A DNA stretch of 64,000 nt. Origin: Rhexocercosporidium sp. MPI-PUGE-AT-0058 (lineage: Eukaryota > Ascomycota > Leotiomycetes > Helotiales). A program made the position numbers and the translations under genes. Shown in pieces: positions 12,518 through 23,483 of this stretch; position 1 is the first letter of the stretch, and each line of letters opens with the position of its first letter. The notes beneath the pieces were generated by a model. The model was given only the letters and a program-made list of their open reading frames with translations. It did no database searches and was not told the DNA's origin. The stretch spans positions 1,240,001 to 1,304,000 of the forward strand of contig JAGTJL010000009.1 of assembly GCA_020746875.1 (NCBI GenBank). The letters run 5' to 3'.

Positions 12518-14108
12518 GGGACCGTCCTTTCGCTAGGTCTGCTGTAGCAGAAATTCTTCAAGATAGCAAATGGATTTGATTTCCAATAGGGTCGATCTTG
12601 GAAGGAGCTAGGTTGATTATTTTAGACGTCTCAAACCCCATTTGCCACTTCAGTTGCGCAGGGCCGACCGCTCTCCATGAACCAAAATAGAACGATGACT
12701 AGCCAGGTGAAAGGTTGTGTTCGGGGGTTGGTTACGATGCTTCCTTCATGTTAGATAGTAAGGTCGATCTTCCGGGGTTAGTAGGAAATTTCCTTCCAGA
12801 TGATGGCCCGAAGTTCACCTGGCAGGCAAGAGGGTGAAAGTTAACAGCTGTGGCTGCTTGCCCTTCCTGTATCTTTCGGTGAAACTTAACTAGATGAACT
12901 CATCTTGATGACTAGATCACTGCGTCAACATTGCAATGTGTCGTCAATGCGTTCGGGGCTAGTTTGGCAGATCGGAGGTACTACTAGGACAGCTTTTAAT
13001 ATCGCCATGCCTATTTGCTAATTCCCTTAGACTAGACGCTTCACGACGATTGCTAGGTGCATATCGAGCACAGTGTCTAAATAGATTCATCACAATGCGA
13101 TAGATATGGGTACTAAGTGAGACGCGCGGAAAAGACGCCATCCGCAAGAAAGCCCAAAAATATTAGAAAATTTCGAGGCTCCTCAAGATGTGAATCATCC
13201 TTTACGAAATACTTCTGCTGTAATTGCAAGTCAAGGAGGAATAAAATCAGGCGTTGTCTTGAAGAACCGACCCAATCAAGTTGATTAGAAGAACCAGTTG
13301 ATATTACAGAGGGCAACATTGAAGTCGCTCAAAATCAGTTATACAATGCGAGATAGATCAGCGTCATCCATTTAAAGGATCTACGCGCCTCGTGTGGCTG
13401 ACGAAGCCAAGGAACGCTAACAAGCAAGGCAAGTTCCTGTAGAATCCACCTCCACATCCCTTCAATCGTCACCAAGTGCGGGGCAATAACGACTTTTCAT
13501 CCATGATCTCGATGTTTGCAGCCTCATCCTCAAGGGATCTGAGAATCTTCCCAGGGTTAGCATTGTGATTGAGAAAACACCGCTCCCTTCCGAGGCTCAC
13601 CGCCACAAACCATGTGAATTCCACACCTGGAGGAGCGACATTTGACGATACTTGGCACAGTAGCGTACCACAAGGCGGCTCAGGGTAAAGTTAGTCCAAT
13701 GGTTGCATGTTTTCTGACAGCAATGGCGCCATTTGGTACTGCAGCATTACGGCATCATGCTAGATATCGAGCTGTCCAAGGTATTTAGCAATACCTAAGT
13801 ACTGCTGAAAGGGCCCTACTGGTAGTTTTTGAGATTCTGGGGGACGGCTGACCGGGAGTTGAAGCTTGATATCCAGTCGAGCTTACGCCACACACGACAT
13901 CATCGATGCTGAGCTACCCCTCCTTTCTTGAACTAGTGCTCTTTTGTTCGTTCTCGTTCATAGGTGTAATATATTAATTATCATTCTCCCCGGTACAATT
14001 TCATCCTATAATTCGAAAAAATATTCATTTCGTTTGATATATACCCACGGTTCGAAATTGTCAGATACACTTTTCTACTATTGAATTGTTGATACCTGCA
14101 TAGAAGAT
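12518..14108. other. Intergenic region, about 1.6 kb
   Basis: Only short open frames, none with family resemblance. The final 200 bases, AT-rich with TATATACCC near 14037, are the likely promoter of the GRD-repeat protein. Confidence 0.55.
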
Positions 14109-17100
14109 ATGGAGAAAATTAAGAACCTCCTGTATGTTCCCCCTCTTCCATATACTGAGGCATGACTCTGATTATCTTTATAGAAAGCCTGGTAAATCAC
14201 AGGATGACGAGGCCATGTATGGAACCGGTCAATCGACTGGGACAAACCACCCAACGGGAACACACTCCGCAGGTTTGACTGGTGAGGGAAGTCATCTGGG
14301 AGGTGCGACCAATACCTCACACACCACCAATCCAACCTCGACCAGCAATCAACAAACCCCAGGAGTTGGAAACAATGCTTTAGGAGCTACAGGTGGTCAA
14401 ACGACTCTATCCGGGAACCATTTGGGTCAAGGTAGCCATTTGGCGAGTGCTACTCATGGCCAATCGTCAACTCTTCCAACTCATACGTCAGGGGTTACAA
14501 CTACTACAACAACACAAACGCATACTGGCCAGTCTCACCCCGGAAGAGACGCTGGGGCTGGGGCTGGTGGTGTTGGACTTGCGCAACAGTTAGTACTTCG
14601 TTCTTGTAACAAGCGCAAATTTTAATCAGTGTCTCTTTAGCGAACATCAAGGACATCAATCCGGATTTGGCTCATCTACAACTGGAGCTGGAGCAGGACA
14701 CAACCAGAGTACCGGAATCTCGTCAGGAACGACCAGTGGACCATATACATCGAACCTTGCCAACCGAGCTGATCCTAGAGTCGATTCTGATAATTCAAAA
14801 TATGTCACTCAACCTGGTACAGGAAGCTCAGGGGTGGGCAATGCACAAATTGGTGGGTCGAGTGGACATTCTGCCCTTACTAGCTTGACTGGGGGGTCTA
14901 CCAGGCACGCTAGAAACACACAGACTGCTGGTACCACTTCATCCAGCCAACACATGCCTGGCGAATGGGTAGACGAGACTGATGCTTCCCGCTATACAGG
15001 AACTGGTGTATCTGGAACCCATCCAAGCTCTGACAGCCATTTGGGAAGAGACGTGAGAGCACTAGGTGGTGCAGGCGTCGTTAGTCCTGGGATTCACAGC
15101 CAAAAGGATAATGACCGAGGTCTCGGCTCAGCTACTGGATCATCTAACTTGGGCCAGACCTCTCATGCCGGTGCAAACCCAAGCTATGCCCAAGGAACGA
15201 GCACGGCAACGGACCAACACCTAGGTAGAGATGCCGGGATAATTGGCGGCGCCGGGATTGGGGCTGGTGCTCTAGGTTCGGGTATTCATAGTCATCACGA
15301 GCAGGATCGTGAGACTGGTCTGACATCCTCTCAACACACTGGAGTTCAGGGGGTAAGCCTTTCACGAGATAGATGTCCATGGCATGATCGAATACTAATT
15401 CTCAATAGCCACATACCACGTATGCTGCGAACCAGCTAGATCCGGCCGTGAATACTCGTGCTACTGGCCATGAAGATGGCATTCATCACTCGCCAACTCA
15501 CGGTGGGGGTGCGGAAGAGGCAGACGTGAGTGTTCTCTCAATTACTTACGCTCTATCCTCCCTTCTTCTTCTAGTTTCCACGCATAGAGAGGCCCATCCT
15601 ATGTGTCTATGTCCCAAGCCAATTTAATGGCATTCACCGATTACTTTGGAAGGCTATACTAACTCTGAAATCATTTTATAGCATCACCACGGTGGGAAAT
15701 TCTCCGAGAGCGCTGCAGCGCTTGGCCGAGGTCCTGGGTACGCTTGACTGCTAACTCCAAGTCCTTTTCGTTCTAACTTTCCATTAACAGCCACCAAAGC
15801 CATCAACAGACCATCAGAAGCGCCGGAGTTGGAGATATAACCTCTACTGGCCTGGCACCACACACAGCCGGGCCACATCAGAAAGATATCGCCAATGTTT
15901 TGGACCCAAGAGTGAACCCTCATAATGCCGCTAGACAAGGTGCACAAGCGACCTCTCATTCCACAACCGATTCAACTGGACCGCATTATGGACGAGACGC
16001 TGCCATCGGAACGGGCGCAGTAGGAGCCGCTGGCCTCGCTGGAAGGTATATCAACAACTACTTACCAACCGTTGTGAAATTAGACTAATGTTCCAAATAG
16101 TCAATACCAGAATCATCAAACCGGATCGGACGTTGGAACTTCAAATATAACTGGCACTTCTGGCTTGTCATCTGGACCTGCACCGAACACTGCGGGTCCA
16201 CACAAATCAGATATGTTGAACCGTCTTGATCCTCGTGTGACTGCCAACCCGACCGTTGCGCAAGGCAACCCCCAAGCCGATTCTGTTCTCGGCCAGAGTG
16301 ATAAGTCCCATGCCTCTACAGGTGGCTATGCCGCAAACTCTTCTATCCCGCATGAAAAAGACTACAACTATGGAAGAGATGCGGCACTCGCTGGAGGTGC
16401 AACGTCGGCTTTTGTAGCTGGGGGACATCATGGTCACAGCGGAACTACTGACCCAACTCGGGTTGGCCAACATGGAGCTTCAGCAGCTTCCCAGGATCCT
16501 TACTCTACAAGCTCTACTCAACGATCGACCGTTGATCCTGCTACAGACCGCTCAAGGGATCAACATTTGGGACGAGATGCAGCTGTCGCTGGTGGGGTTG
16601 CAGGCGTTGGAGGAGCTGCTTACGGAGCTGAAAAGCATCACGAGAAAGAACTTGCCAAAGCGCAACGTGAAGCTGAGAAAGAGGATAAGCATGACCAAAA
16701 GCAAGCTGAAAAAGACCACAGGCACGATGTAAAACGTGCAGAGAAGCACGCAGAGAAGGATGAGAAGCATCATGAGAAGAAGCATGGGTTTTTGTCGTTC
16801 CTCCGTAAGTCACCTATTTCCCACAGTACTTCACACGCCTATGGTGGCTGACTAGATCAGATCGCGACAAGAGCAAGAAATATTCTGCCGAAGAGGAAGC
16901 AGACTTTGACCGTCAAGAGCGTGAACACAATGCTTCTCAATCCCACACTGGACGCAACACCGCTCTTGGTGGTGCTGCGGTCGCCGGAGCTGGAGGAGTT
17001 TATGCAGCAGACAAGCATCATGATGCCGATACTAACAAGTCTCTACCAACTGCTCCAGGTAACCACGGCATTGGAACAGGCGCGGGAACTCAAAACGCGC

Positions 17101-18002
17101 TAGCAGGAAATACTCACGGCACGCACGATCCTGCTACACACGGTACCCCGCTTCCAGAGAAGCCAGTTGGCAAAGACATCGGCGACAAATTGCATGGTGT
17201 TGATCGAAACCGTGGTGTCACTGGTGCTTCTGGCTTCCCAAACCAACCAGGTTTTGGTGACGGTACAACCGGTCATGAGCACCATCATTCTGAAGCTACG
17301 ACGGATCAGCATGGGCATCCAATCGGGTATGGTACTACTGGTGCAGGCTATGAATCACAGCAAGCTGGCCGTGAGTTCCCTCTTGGCCACTCAAAGCATG
17401 ATTCTGGATACACGGACAAGACTTCTCTTACTCATCCCACCTCTCAACCTTATCTTCAACACCAAGATACTGGACGTGACGCTGCCGCCATTGGAGGTGC
17501 AGGTCTAGTCGGAGAGCACGAGTACCGCAAGCACGATGCCACCACTGGTCAACATCCCGGCTTGGCTGAGTCCCAAGGTCAATCTGGTCTATCAGGAAAC
17601 CAAAGCTCTGGTGGCTACGAGAGTGTCCTCGATCCTAGTCCACAAACAGGTACTTCTACAGGTCATCAAGACTACCGTCAACACGACACCACTTCCGGAT
17701 ATCAAACAGGCCGCGACACAAGTGGGCTCGCTTCGTCTACTCAGCGGTATGATGCGAGCACTGTTCTTTCAGACCTAAGTGGCTCCAAGACTTCCGATCC
17801 CAGTGGCAGAAATAGGTTGCACAAAGCCCCTCCAGCTCATCACCCTGCTGCCCAGGAATACTCGGGAAGCGATGGCACAGGAGCACATGTTCCTGCCAGT
17901 GGATCTGATCGAGAACGTCTAGTTGACCAGGGGAAGGCTCATCTTGATCGGGATACTGGAGTTGTGAATGCGCCGCCTGCTAATTCTAGCACCAACTATT
18001 AA
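14109..18002 (+). CDS. Large disordered GRD/Ala-Gly-repeat protein
   Basis: Predicted 1137 residues from eight exons: 14109-14131, 14184-14588, 14641-15352, 15409-15525, 15682-15737, 15791-16045, 16101-16804 and 16861-18002. The frame closes cleanly through all seven introns. The short start MEKIKNLLKPGKSQDDE leads into Gly/Thr/Ser/His-rich sequence with no predicted fold. About eight units follow the pattern (H/Y)xGRDA plus an Ala/Gly-rich hydrophobic run plus His-rich end, for example HLGRDAGIIGGAGIGAG, HYGRDAAIGTGAVGAAG and HLGRDAAVAGGVAGVGG. Interspersed are LDPRV/ADPRV boxes. A Lys/Glu/His-rich charged stretch, probably helical, spans the exon 7-8 junction. No signal peptide or anchor. 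Similar proteins are known in moulds under vague names; the composition resembles hydrophilin or stress-protective proteins, and that role is inference. Confidence 0.85.
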
Positions 18003-18228
18003 GACCTTCGCTTTGGGATTGGCGAGATTTAGTTTGGAGTTTAGTGTCTTGATTTGTAATGAGTACATGAATTCAGCTGTACAATAGCAATAACAAATTC
18101 TTCTCCCTAGACATTATCTCCTGTGCTGCTACGTGCCTGCCATGAAAGCTGTTCTCGTCCCAGCTTCATAAACATCAGCGAACCTTATTCCTGAGCTTAT
18201 CTAGAAACTGCAAAATCCTAGTAGACAA

Positions 18229-19980
18229 CTAATCACGCTGTCCTATACGCTCCATATCCGTCTCATCCAACCCAATAGCCAGGTCAGCCACCCTCTTCAA
18301 CTCCTCAGCGTCTTCATCTCGATCCCATTCACGTAACCAGCTCTCCAGTAGATTCACGTACCGAGTAGCAAGTGAACATGTATCGCCCCAACGATCCGTA
18401 AGTGTACGTATAGCCTCTCGCAAGCTACTCTCAGCAGTATCATTCTTGCCCTGATAATACTGCGCTCGTGCTGTAAGGACCATAGCGTCGACTCGTAAGT
18501 TGAGGCTAATCCGCGGCTCGTCACGAGCTCTAGACAGGATCTCCAAACCCATGTTCTCCGTCTCTTCGTACTTACCTTGAGCTAACATGCTATGTCCTAA
18601 CGATAACATGATCGTAGGTATCTGTGTGGCTGCCTTGTCCGAGGTTCGCTCGTATTCACCGTGGATGATCCAGAGGAGTCGCTCTGCCTCTTGACCATCG
18701 TAGGTTTCGTGGACATGGTGGATGTGATTGAGGCGAGTGAGAAGACCAGAGTCGCTGAAAGGGTCAAGGCCACGATCTAAAGCATCGTTGTTGCATTGCC
18801 AGGCTTTGATCAGTGCCTGTTCTAGAGATGCCTCTTCGAGATTACCAAGGAGGAGAAAGATACTGCCCCAAGACTGCTGAGTTGAAGTGAGGCTCATCGA
18901 TAGCGAGCGGATGTAATCACGGAACAAGAGGGCCACTTCAATCAGACCGCTGTGTACCAACCACAACAGGGAGGAGAATAGCCGATCCAGCGTCCGAGGA
19001 TGAGAGCGTTCAATGATGCTGTGAACAAGTCTAAATGCCTTTGATAACACTCGCCGAAATTCTATCAGAGAACCTCGTGCCTTGAGATTGCCGGCCATCG
19101 AGAAGTGCCCCTGCAATTCATTTCTTTGGTCGGGATCGTACAAATTGTCCACCTTGCACACAGTAGCACCGTCTCGATTACGAGTGATCCACGATCCATC
19201 ATGTAAAGAACTGGCGTAGTACGAGTTGATGTTATGGAATAGCTGCTCTGGTATTCTCAAAACTGCTGGTGGTGCGGGTGGTCGATGAATACTAGGATGA
19301 TTCAGCATCAAGTGTATGCGAGTCCATTGATTTTCTCCTCGATCCAGGATAAATTCTGGAGCATCACTCCATTCCGTACCCTGGTTTGATAATGACCTCT
19401 CGATAATCATCTCATGATCTGGAGCGGAAGTCAGCGTGATTGTAGAGACCGAGATGACTCTTGTACCTTCTTCATTGGAGGGTGCTGATGGAGGGGGCGT
19501 CCTGCAACAGATGTAGTCTGGTACGGATACAGGAGACTCGGCCATACATTGCAAACCTTTTCGACTGGCATGGCGAAGATATCATTCAATCCCAACCGTC
19601 TGATTATGCTTTTCGACAAGCGTATCTTTGCCAATGGCATCACGCTTTGATTTGATTTGAAGAATGGCAAGTACTTCATGCTCCTTGATGTTCTTCAGAA
19701 TTTCCCACTTCTTCATTCGATCTTAGTACATTCTCTCTCTATTTGTGTCAAAATGGTGACTCGGGGAACTTAGAAATGACACTCACGTTGCACAGAAGCC
19801 TTGCTGCCTCATGATAGCCATGACTTCTTTCAGCGTCATGCTCTCATCTCTATAGAGGCGTGTTATCTTGGAGCGATGGAAATCCCACTCAGTCTTTTTC
19901 GGGCCCGACCGTTGTGTAATTTGGATAGACGAGTGATCGTTGGAGGTAAAATTGTTCTTGGGGTTGTTGGATTTCGTCAT
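18229..19980 (-). pseudogene. Clr5-domain protein gene with two in-frame stop codons
   Basis: The ATG at 19980 starts a frame whose end is a classic Clr5 N-terminal domain (KTEWDFHRSKITRLYRDE, then TLKEVMAIMRQQGFCAT). After an intron starting at the strong donor GTGAGT near 19785, the domain continues as TERMY-stop-DRMKKWEILKNIKEHEV, with TAA at 19723-19725, and then IGKDTLVEKHNQTVGIE-stop-YLRHASRKGLQ, with TGA at 19582-19584. The remaining 441 or more codons to 18229 are open and look like the usual TPR-like helical C terminus (QGKYEETENMGLEILSRA). Clr5 proteins are fungal, partly transcriptional regulators. No alternative splice repairs both stops, so I call a pseudogene or an N-terminally lost gene. 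It could still express the C-terminal part from an internal ATG. Confidence 0.72.
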
Positions 19981-20697
19981 AATTGCGTAAAGTTGGAGGT
20001 AAGAGCTTCGGAGGATGAAAAATGGACAATCCAACAATACGAACACGAGAGAGCTGCTGCGATTGTGTGTAGAGAGCTATAAGGCAAATGATCAAAGAGT
20101 GATTTAGAGAATCGTACGACCATATAAAGACTTTGAGGGTGCGGTAATATATGTACATATGACGTCTCAGCCTGACCTTCGCTATGCAACACAAAAGTAC
20201 AAGAGGCGTAAACAGTGCGTAGACATTGGTGGGGTTGCCGAACCAAAGTACAGTGCATGCAAGCGCAAGGCTGCGACCCTGACTGGGATGGCTCGTGGTA
20301 TATCACATATGCTCTAAATGTTTTCATTATGGTATGCATCCGAATGGAAATCGGATCGAGTACCCACCAGAATGGTGTTATTTTCAAAGTCAAGTAGCAT
20401 TTGTTTTGCCATCACTTCAACTGCAGGGCCACAGGCCCAAACAAGCAATCCCCGACCCTCTAACAAGTTGAATGTCACACGGACGAGTGAGTAGATATAA
20501 AATCGAACTACGGGCAGATACTTCTCTGCCCATCTATGATCGAATAACAACTTGCTAAGTCGCGAAGTTCGAAAAGGGGTCTCACGTGATATCATGAGTC
20601 ACGCCGAATCAGAGTTCTACATAGGTTTTGCAAAAGGGCAGAGTGAATATACATCAAACTCAGTCCTGTGTTCCGAGCCTAGCTGGGAATATAAGAT
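19981..20697. other. Intergenic region between the Clr5 relic and the Cdc123-like gene
   Basis: About 720 bases carrying the two divergent promoters. No recognisable gene. Confidence 0.55.
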
Positions 20698-21705
20698 ATG
20701 ATTCTCCCTCGTAAGACTTCAAATCCCGAAGCACACCCCACTACGAAAACACCAAAAATGAAGCTCGTCAAGATCTCCTCTGAGCACGTAGACTCCAGCC
20801 CAGGAGCCTACAATAGCAACTTCCATACCGATATCGAAGCGCCCAATCTCCCCATCCCCTCGGAATCACCCCAATCATTCATCCGCTGGCTTCCTCTCAT
20901 CACCCGCTCCCAAGGCATGCCCACCTCATCCATCCAACACATAACCCTCACACCACCACAAACGCAACTCATCCTAGACGCCTCCCAAGCCTCACTTCAC
21001 ACCCGTGAACTAAACCGTCTCCTCACAGAAGAACTATCCGATCTTGAGTCTGCATTCACTACCCTCTCATTCCCGCCTGAAGGCTTCTTCCTCCGTCTCG
21101 ATGAATGCTCGCCAAAAGACGGAGTGAGAGGGATTTCACCGCTCAGATCGGCTGATGAAATCATTCTCCGTTTGACAACGAGCCATCGCGCTACCAACGC
21201 GATGATCAGGCAGAAAGAGAAGAATGGCGGATTTGTAGAGCTGGTTTTCTTGCCGTATGATGCTAAGATGGATACGGTGAAGGAGTTCCGTGTATTCTGC
21301 GCGCCGCCGGATGGAAGGATTACGGCGGTCTCGCAGTATAAGTGGCATAAGCCCTCATTTTTGAGTGCTAGACAGCCTGTCATCCTCGATGCGATTGTAA
21401 CGAAGATCATGGATGAGGTTTTGAGGATTCATAGGGAGATTATGGCGGAGGCTAGGAGTGGGAGGGGAGGGGCCGTTGATCAACTGTTGCTTGAGCAGGG
21501 CTTTACTTTTGATGTTGTGGCTGATGAGGAAGGTCAGAAGTGTGCGTTGATTGAGTTGAACTCTTTTGGAGCAAGATCCGGGTGCGGGTCGTGTCTCTTC
21601 CACTGGTTGAGAGATATGGACGTTGTGTACGGAAGAAGATCGTCTGAGAGAGGCAGTGATGGGACGGCGGAGAAAGAAGACGTGGAGTTCCGAATATCCA
21701 TCTGA
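20698..21705 (+). CDS. Cdc123/D123-like protein
   Basis: Single-exon gene of 335 residues, about the usual length of the family. Cdc123 proteins have an ATP-grasp-like fold and, in the canonical member, help assemble the eIF2 translation factor. Family marks in order are FIRWLP near residue 61, FFLRLDECSPKDG near 129, LVFLPYDAKMDTVKEFRVFC near 180 followed by GRITAVSQYKWHK, and the C-terminal FTFDVVADEEGQKCALIELN-SFG stretch that matches the metal/ATP-binding end of the fold. Sequence drift from canonical Cdc123 is visible (LDECSPKDG rather than LNWSxPxDA), so this looks like a divergent paralog rather than the housekeeping copy. An alternative start is the ATG at 20758, which begins MKLVKISS and loses the polar first 20 residues. 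Confidence 0.78.
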   Translation: MILPRKTSNPEAHPTTKTPKMKLVKISSEHVDSSPGAYNSNFHTDIEAPNLPIPSESPQSFIRWLPLITRSQGMPTSSIQHITLTPPQTQLILDASQASLHTRELNRLLTEELSDLESAFTTLSFPPEGFFLRLDECSPKDGVRGISPLRSADEIILRLTTSHRATNAMIRQKEKNGGFVELVFLPYDAKMDTVKEFRVFCAPPDGRITAVSQYKWHKPSFLSARQPVILDAIVTKIMDEVLRIHREIMAEARSGRGGAVDQLLLEQGFTFDVVADEEGQKCALIELNSFGARSGCGSCLFHWLRDMDVVYGRRSSERGSDGTAEKEDVEFRISI

Positions 21706-21990
21706 GGGAACTTCAACGCTCTCGTACCCGTGACATTTGGGGTCAAGTTTTAATGTCCGTATCTCTCGAACACTTGAGATGGGCCAAAATACGCGATTCC
21801 GAAAGAGCAAGCTACTACTACTACTATGGGTGGCTTATGGCTTAACAACACCATGGCGTATGCATTCCCTGAAAATACCAAGTGCATGAGAGAACGGTAG
21901 CAGCAAACAAACATTCAAACGGAAAAGCAGAGACTTTCTGCTTCCATGATACAATATGATACATTCGGTCTACACTTATACAAAAATCCA

Positions 21991-23343
21991 TTACCTCTGT
22001 AGCGACAAATATTTTCCTCCAGAGTGACGTGCCTCCCAACCTCTTGCCTTCTGCTTCGGCTTCAGCGCGATAACCTTCTTCATCTTGAACTCGATGTCCG
22101 CTCCCTCAATGCCTGCTCGATTCATCACACCAGCCGTTCCTTCATCCCACGAGCTGCGGAATATACTCATGCCAATTGGCTTGATTTGGTGCTTGTCGAC
22201 GAAGCTCTTCAACTGAAAGTTATCCCGCCTAGCCGTCTTCTTCAATTCCGCAACATCGATTGTCTGGTCCGGTTTTTGCTGGATGACGAATACTGAGTAG
22301 CGGTGGTACGGGGAGCCCTTCTGAGCAAACGGTGGTAGCCAAGGCAAGACCAGCTGGGACTCAGTGGCCTTGGAAAGAGGCAGAGATGTATTTGTTGGAG
22401 AGAGTGGGATGTTGGTAGCCAAGTAGTGGCATCGAGACATGAAATTATCTTTGTCCACAAGTGGCACATCTGAATCGAGTACAGCAATAGTGACAAGTCT
22501 TTCGCCTTTGTCAAAAACTTGTACATTCAACCGCGCTGGGACCTCGCTGACCCTGGAATCGATGAACTCCCCTGGTTGAACATTTCGCGCTCTAAACGCC
22601 ATCTTGACATCTGCCGTGGGTTCGAAGAACGGAAGGACATCGGGAACGATTCCAAGTTGATTTATACGCTGGACAATAACCAACCGCTGGTACTGGCGCC
22701 ACTTCTTGTCTGCTAGGTATCGATAGATGGGCTTGTTCATATCCCCTGTGAGTGTGATTAGTAAAAGTTCGAACTCCTTGAGTCGTAAGATCTGCTTACC
22801 CTCTCCATCTTCAAAACGCTTCTTGATCATAGGATCATTGATGTCTGCTTGAATCTTCAAATATTCCAAATGCCTCCTCATACTCTCCAACCTCTTCTGC
22901 TTCGTCGCCTCTCCACCCCGAACATTCGCAGCATCCGTAGCCACCAGATTCGATATCCGTAACCGTTCCGTTGCGATCAACTTCAACTTCTGCTCCCGGT
23001 CTGCGGCCAGCACTTTCCTAGCTTCTTGGAAACATTGATATGGCAGCTGCTCGAATGGAATGTCGTCAGAACTTTTCAATGCTGCACGACGTCTTCTAGA
23101 TCCAATTGGAATTATGCCGCTCCTCATCAATTTCTTCTCGTGCCTCGGATTCGTGACAGTTGCTGGATCGAACATAGGTTTAAAGGGGACTGTCTCGGCA
23201 GTGGCTTCTTCGTTCGTCCGGGATGAGCTCGTAAAAGTCCGGATGACTCTTGCAGAATGAGAGGAAGCTTGAGTGTTTTGGAGGCATCGTGCCAATGGCC
23301 TTACGACCTTTTTGCAGGTCGGCATTGTTGCTGTGATGTTCAT
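21991..23343 (-). CDS. MRPL35: Mitochondrial large-subunit ribosomal protein mL38 (PEBP-fold)
   Basis: Mitoribosomal protein mL38, the fungal MRPL35 type, 432 residues from exons 23343-22800 and 22745-21991. The ATG at 23343 gives a basic, Ser/Arg-rich mitochondrial presequence (about residues 1-45, ending near RTFTSSSRT). Then come FDPATVTNPRHEKKLMRSG, a charged helical region, and a phosphatidylethanolamine-binding-protein-like domain (DMNKPIYRYLADKKWR, LNVQVFDKGERLVTIAVLDSD, HRYSVFVIQQ). The 54-base intron 22799-22746 is a multiple of three and stop-free, so it can be misread as coding. Removing it restores FEDGEG-DMNKPIYR, as expected for the family. It is divergent from uL4m; the two probably share one promoter. 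Confidence 0.93.
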   Translation of the reverse strand: MNITATMPTCKKVVRPLARCLQNTQASSHSARVIRTFTSSSRTNEEATAETVPFKPMFDPATVTNPRHEKKLMRSGIIPIGSRRRRAALKSSDDIPFEQLPYQCFQEARKVLAADREQKLKLIATERLRISNLVATDAANVRGGEATKQKRLESMRRHLEYLKIQADINDPMIKKRFEDGEGKQILRLKEFELLLITLTGDMNKPIYRYLADKKWRQYQRLVIVQRINQLGIVPDVLPFFEPTADVKMAFRARNVQPGEFIDSRVSEVPARLNVQVFDKGERLVTIAVLDSDVPLVDKDNFMSRCHYLATNIPLSPTNTSLPLSKATESQLVLPWLPPFAQKGSPYHRYSVFVIQQKPDQTIDVAELKKTARRDNFQLKSFVDKHQIKPIGMSIFRSSWDEGTAGVMNRAGIEGADIEFKMKKVIALKPKQKARGWEARHSGGKYLSLQR

Positions 23344-23483
23344 CGTTGATACATCTGTAAATTTGTCGAAGATCCAAAGCGCTGCGGAACAATGTTCCCG
23401 CGCTCCGAAATTTTTCTGAGCTAAGCCTCGAATGTTCACCTGCTCCTAAAGGGACGGCGGCGATTACTCTCATTAAATCAACA
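23344..23483. promoter_or_regulatory. Bidirectional promoter of mL38 and uL4m genes
   Basis: Only 140 bases separate the start codons of the two divergent mitoribosomal genes, so both core promoters and leaders must lie here or overlap the coding ends. Near its middle is a perfect inverted repeat with one spacer base, GGAACA-a-TGTTCC at 23386-23398, flanked by GCGCT-type GC-rich sequence. The binding factor is unknown. Confidence 0.7.

Noticed and set aside
19582..19584. RIP mutation as cause of the Clr5 TGA
   Set aside because: A Trp-to-stop TGA would need a change at a CpC rather than the CpA context preferred by RIP, and no wider C-to-T bias was evident.
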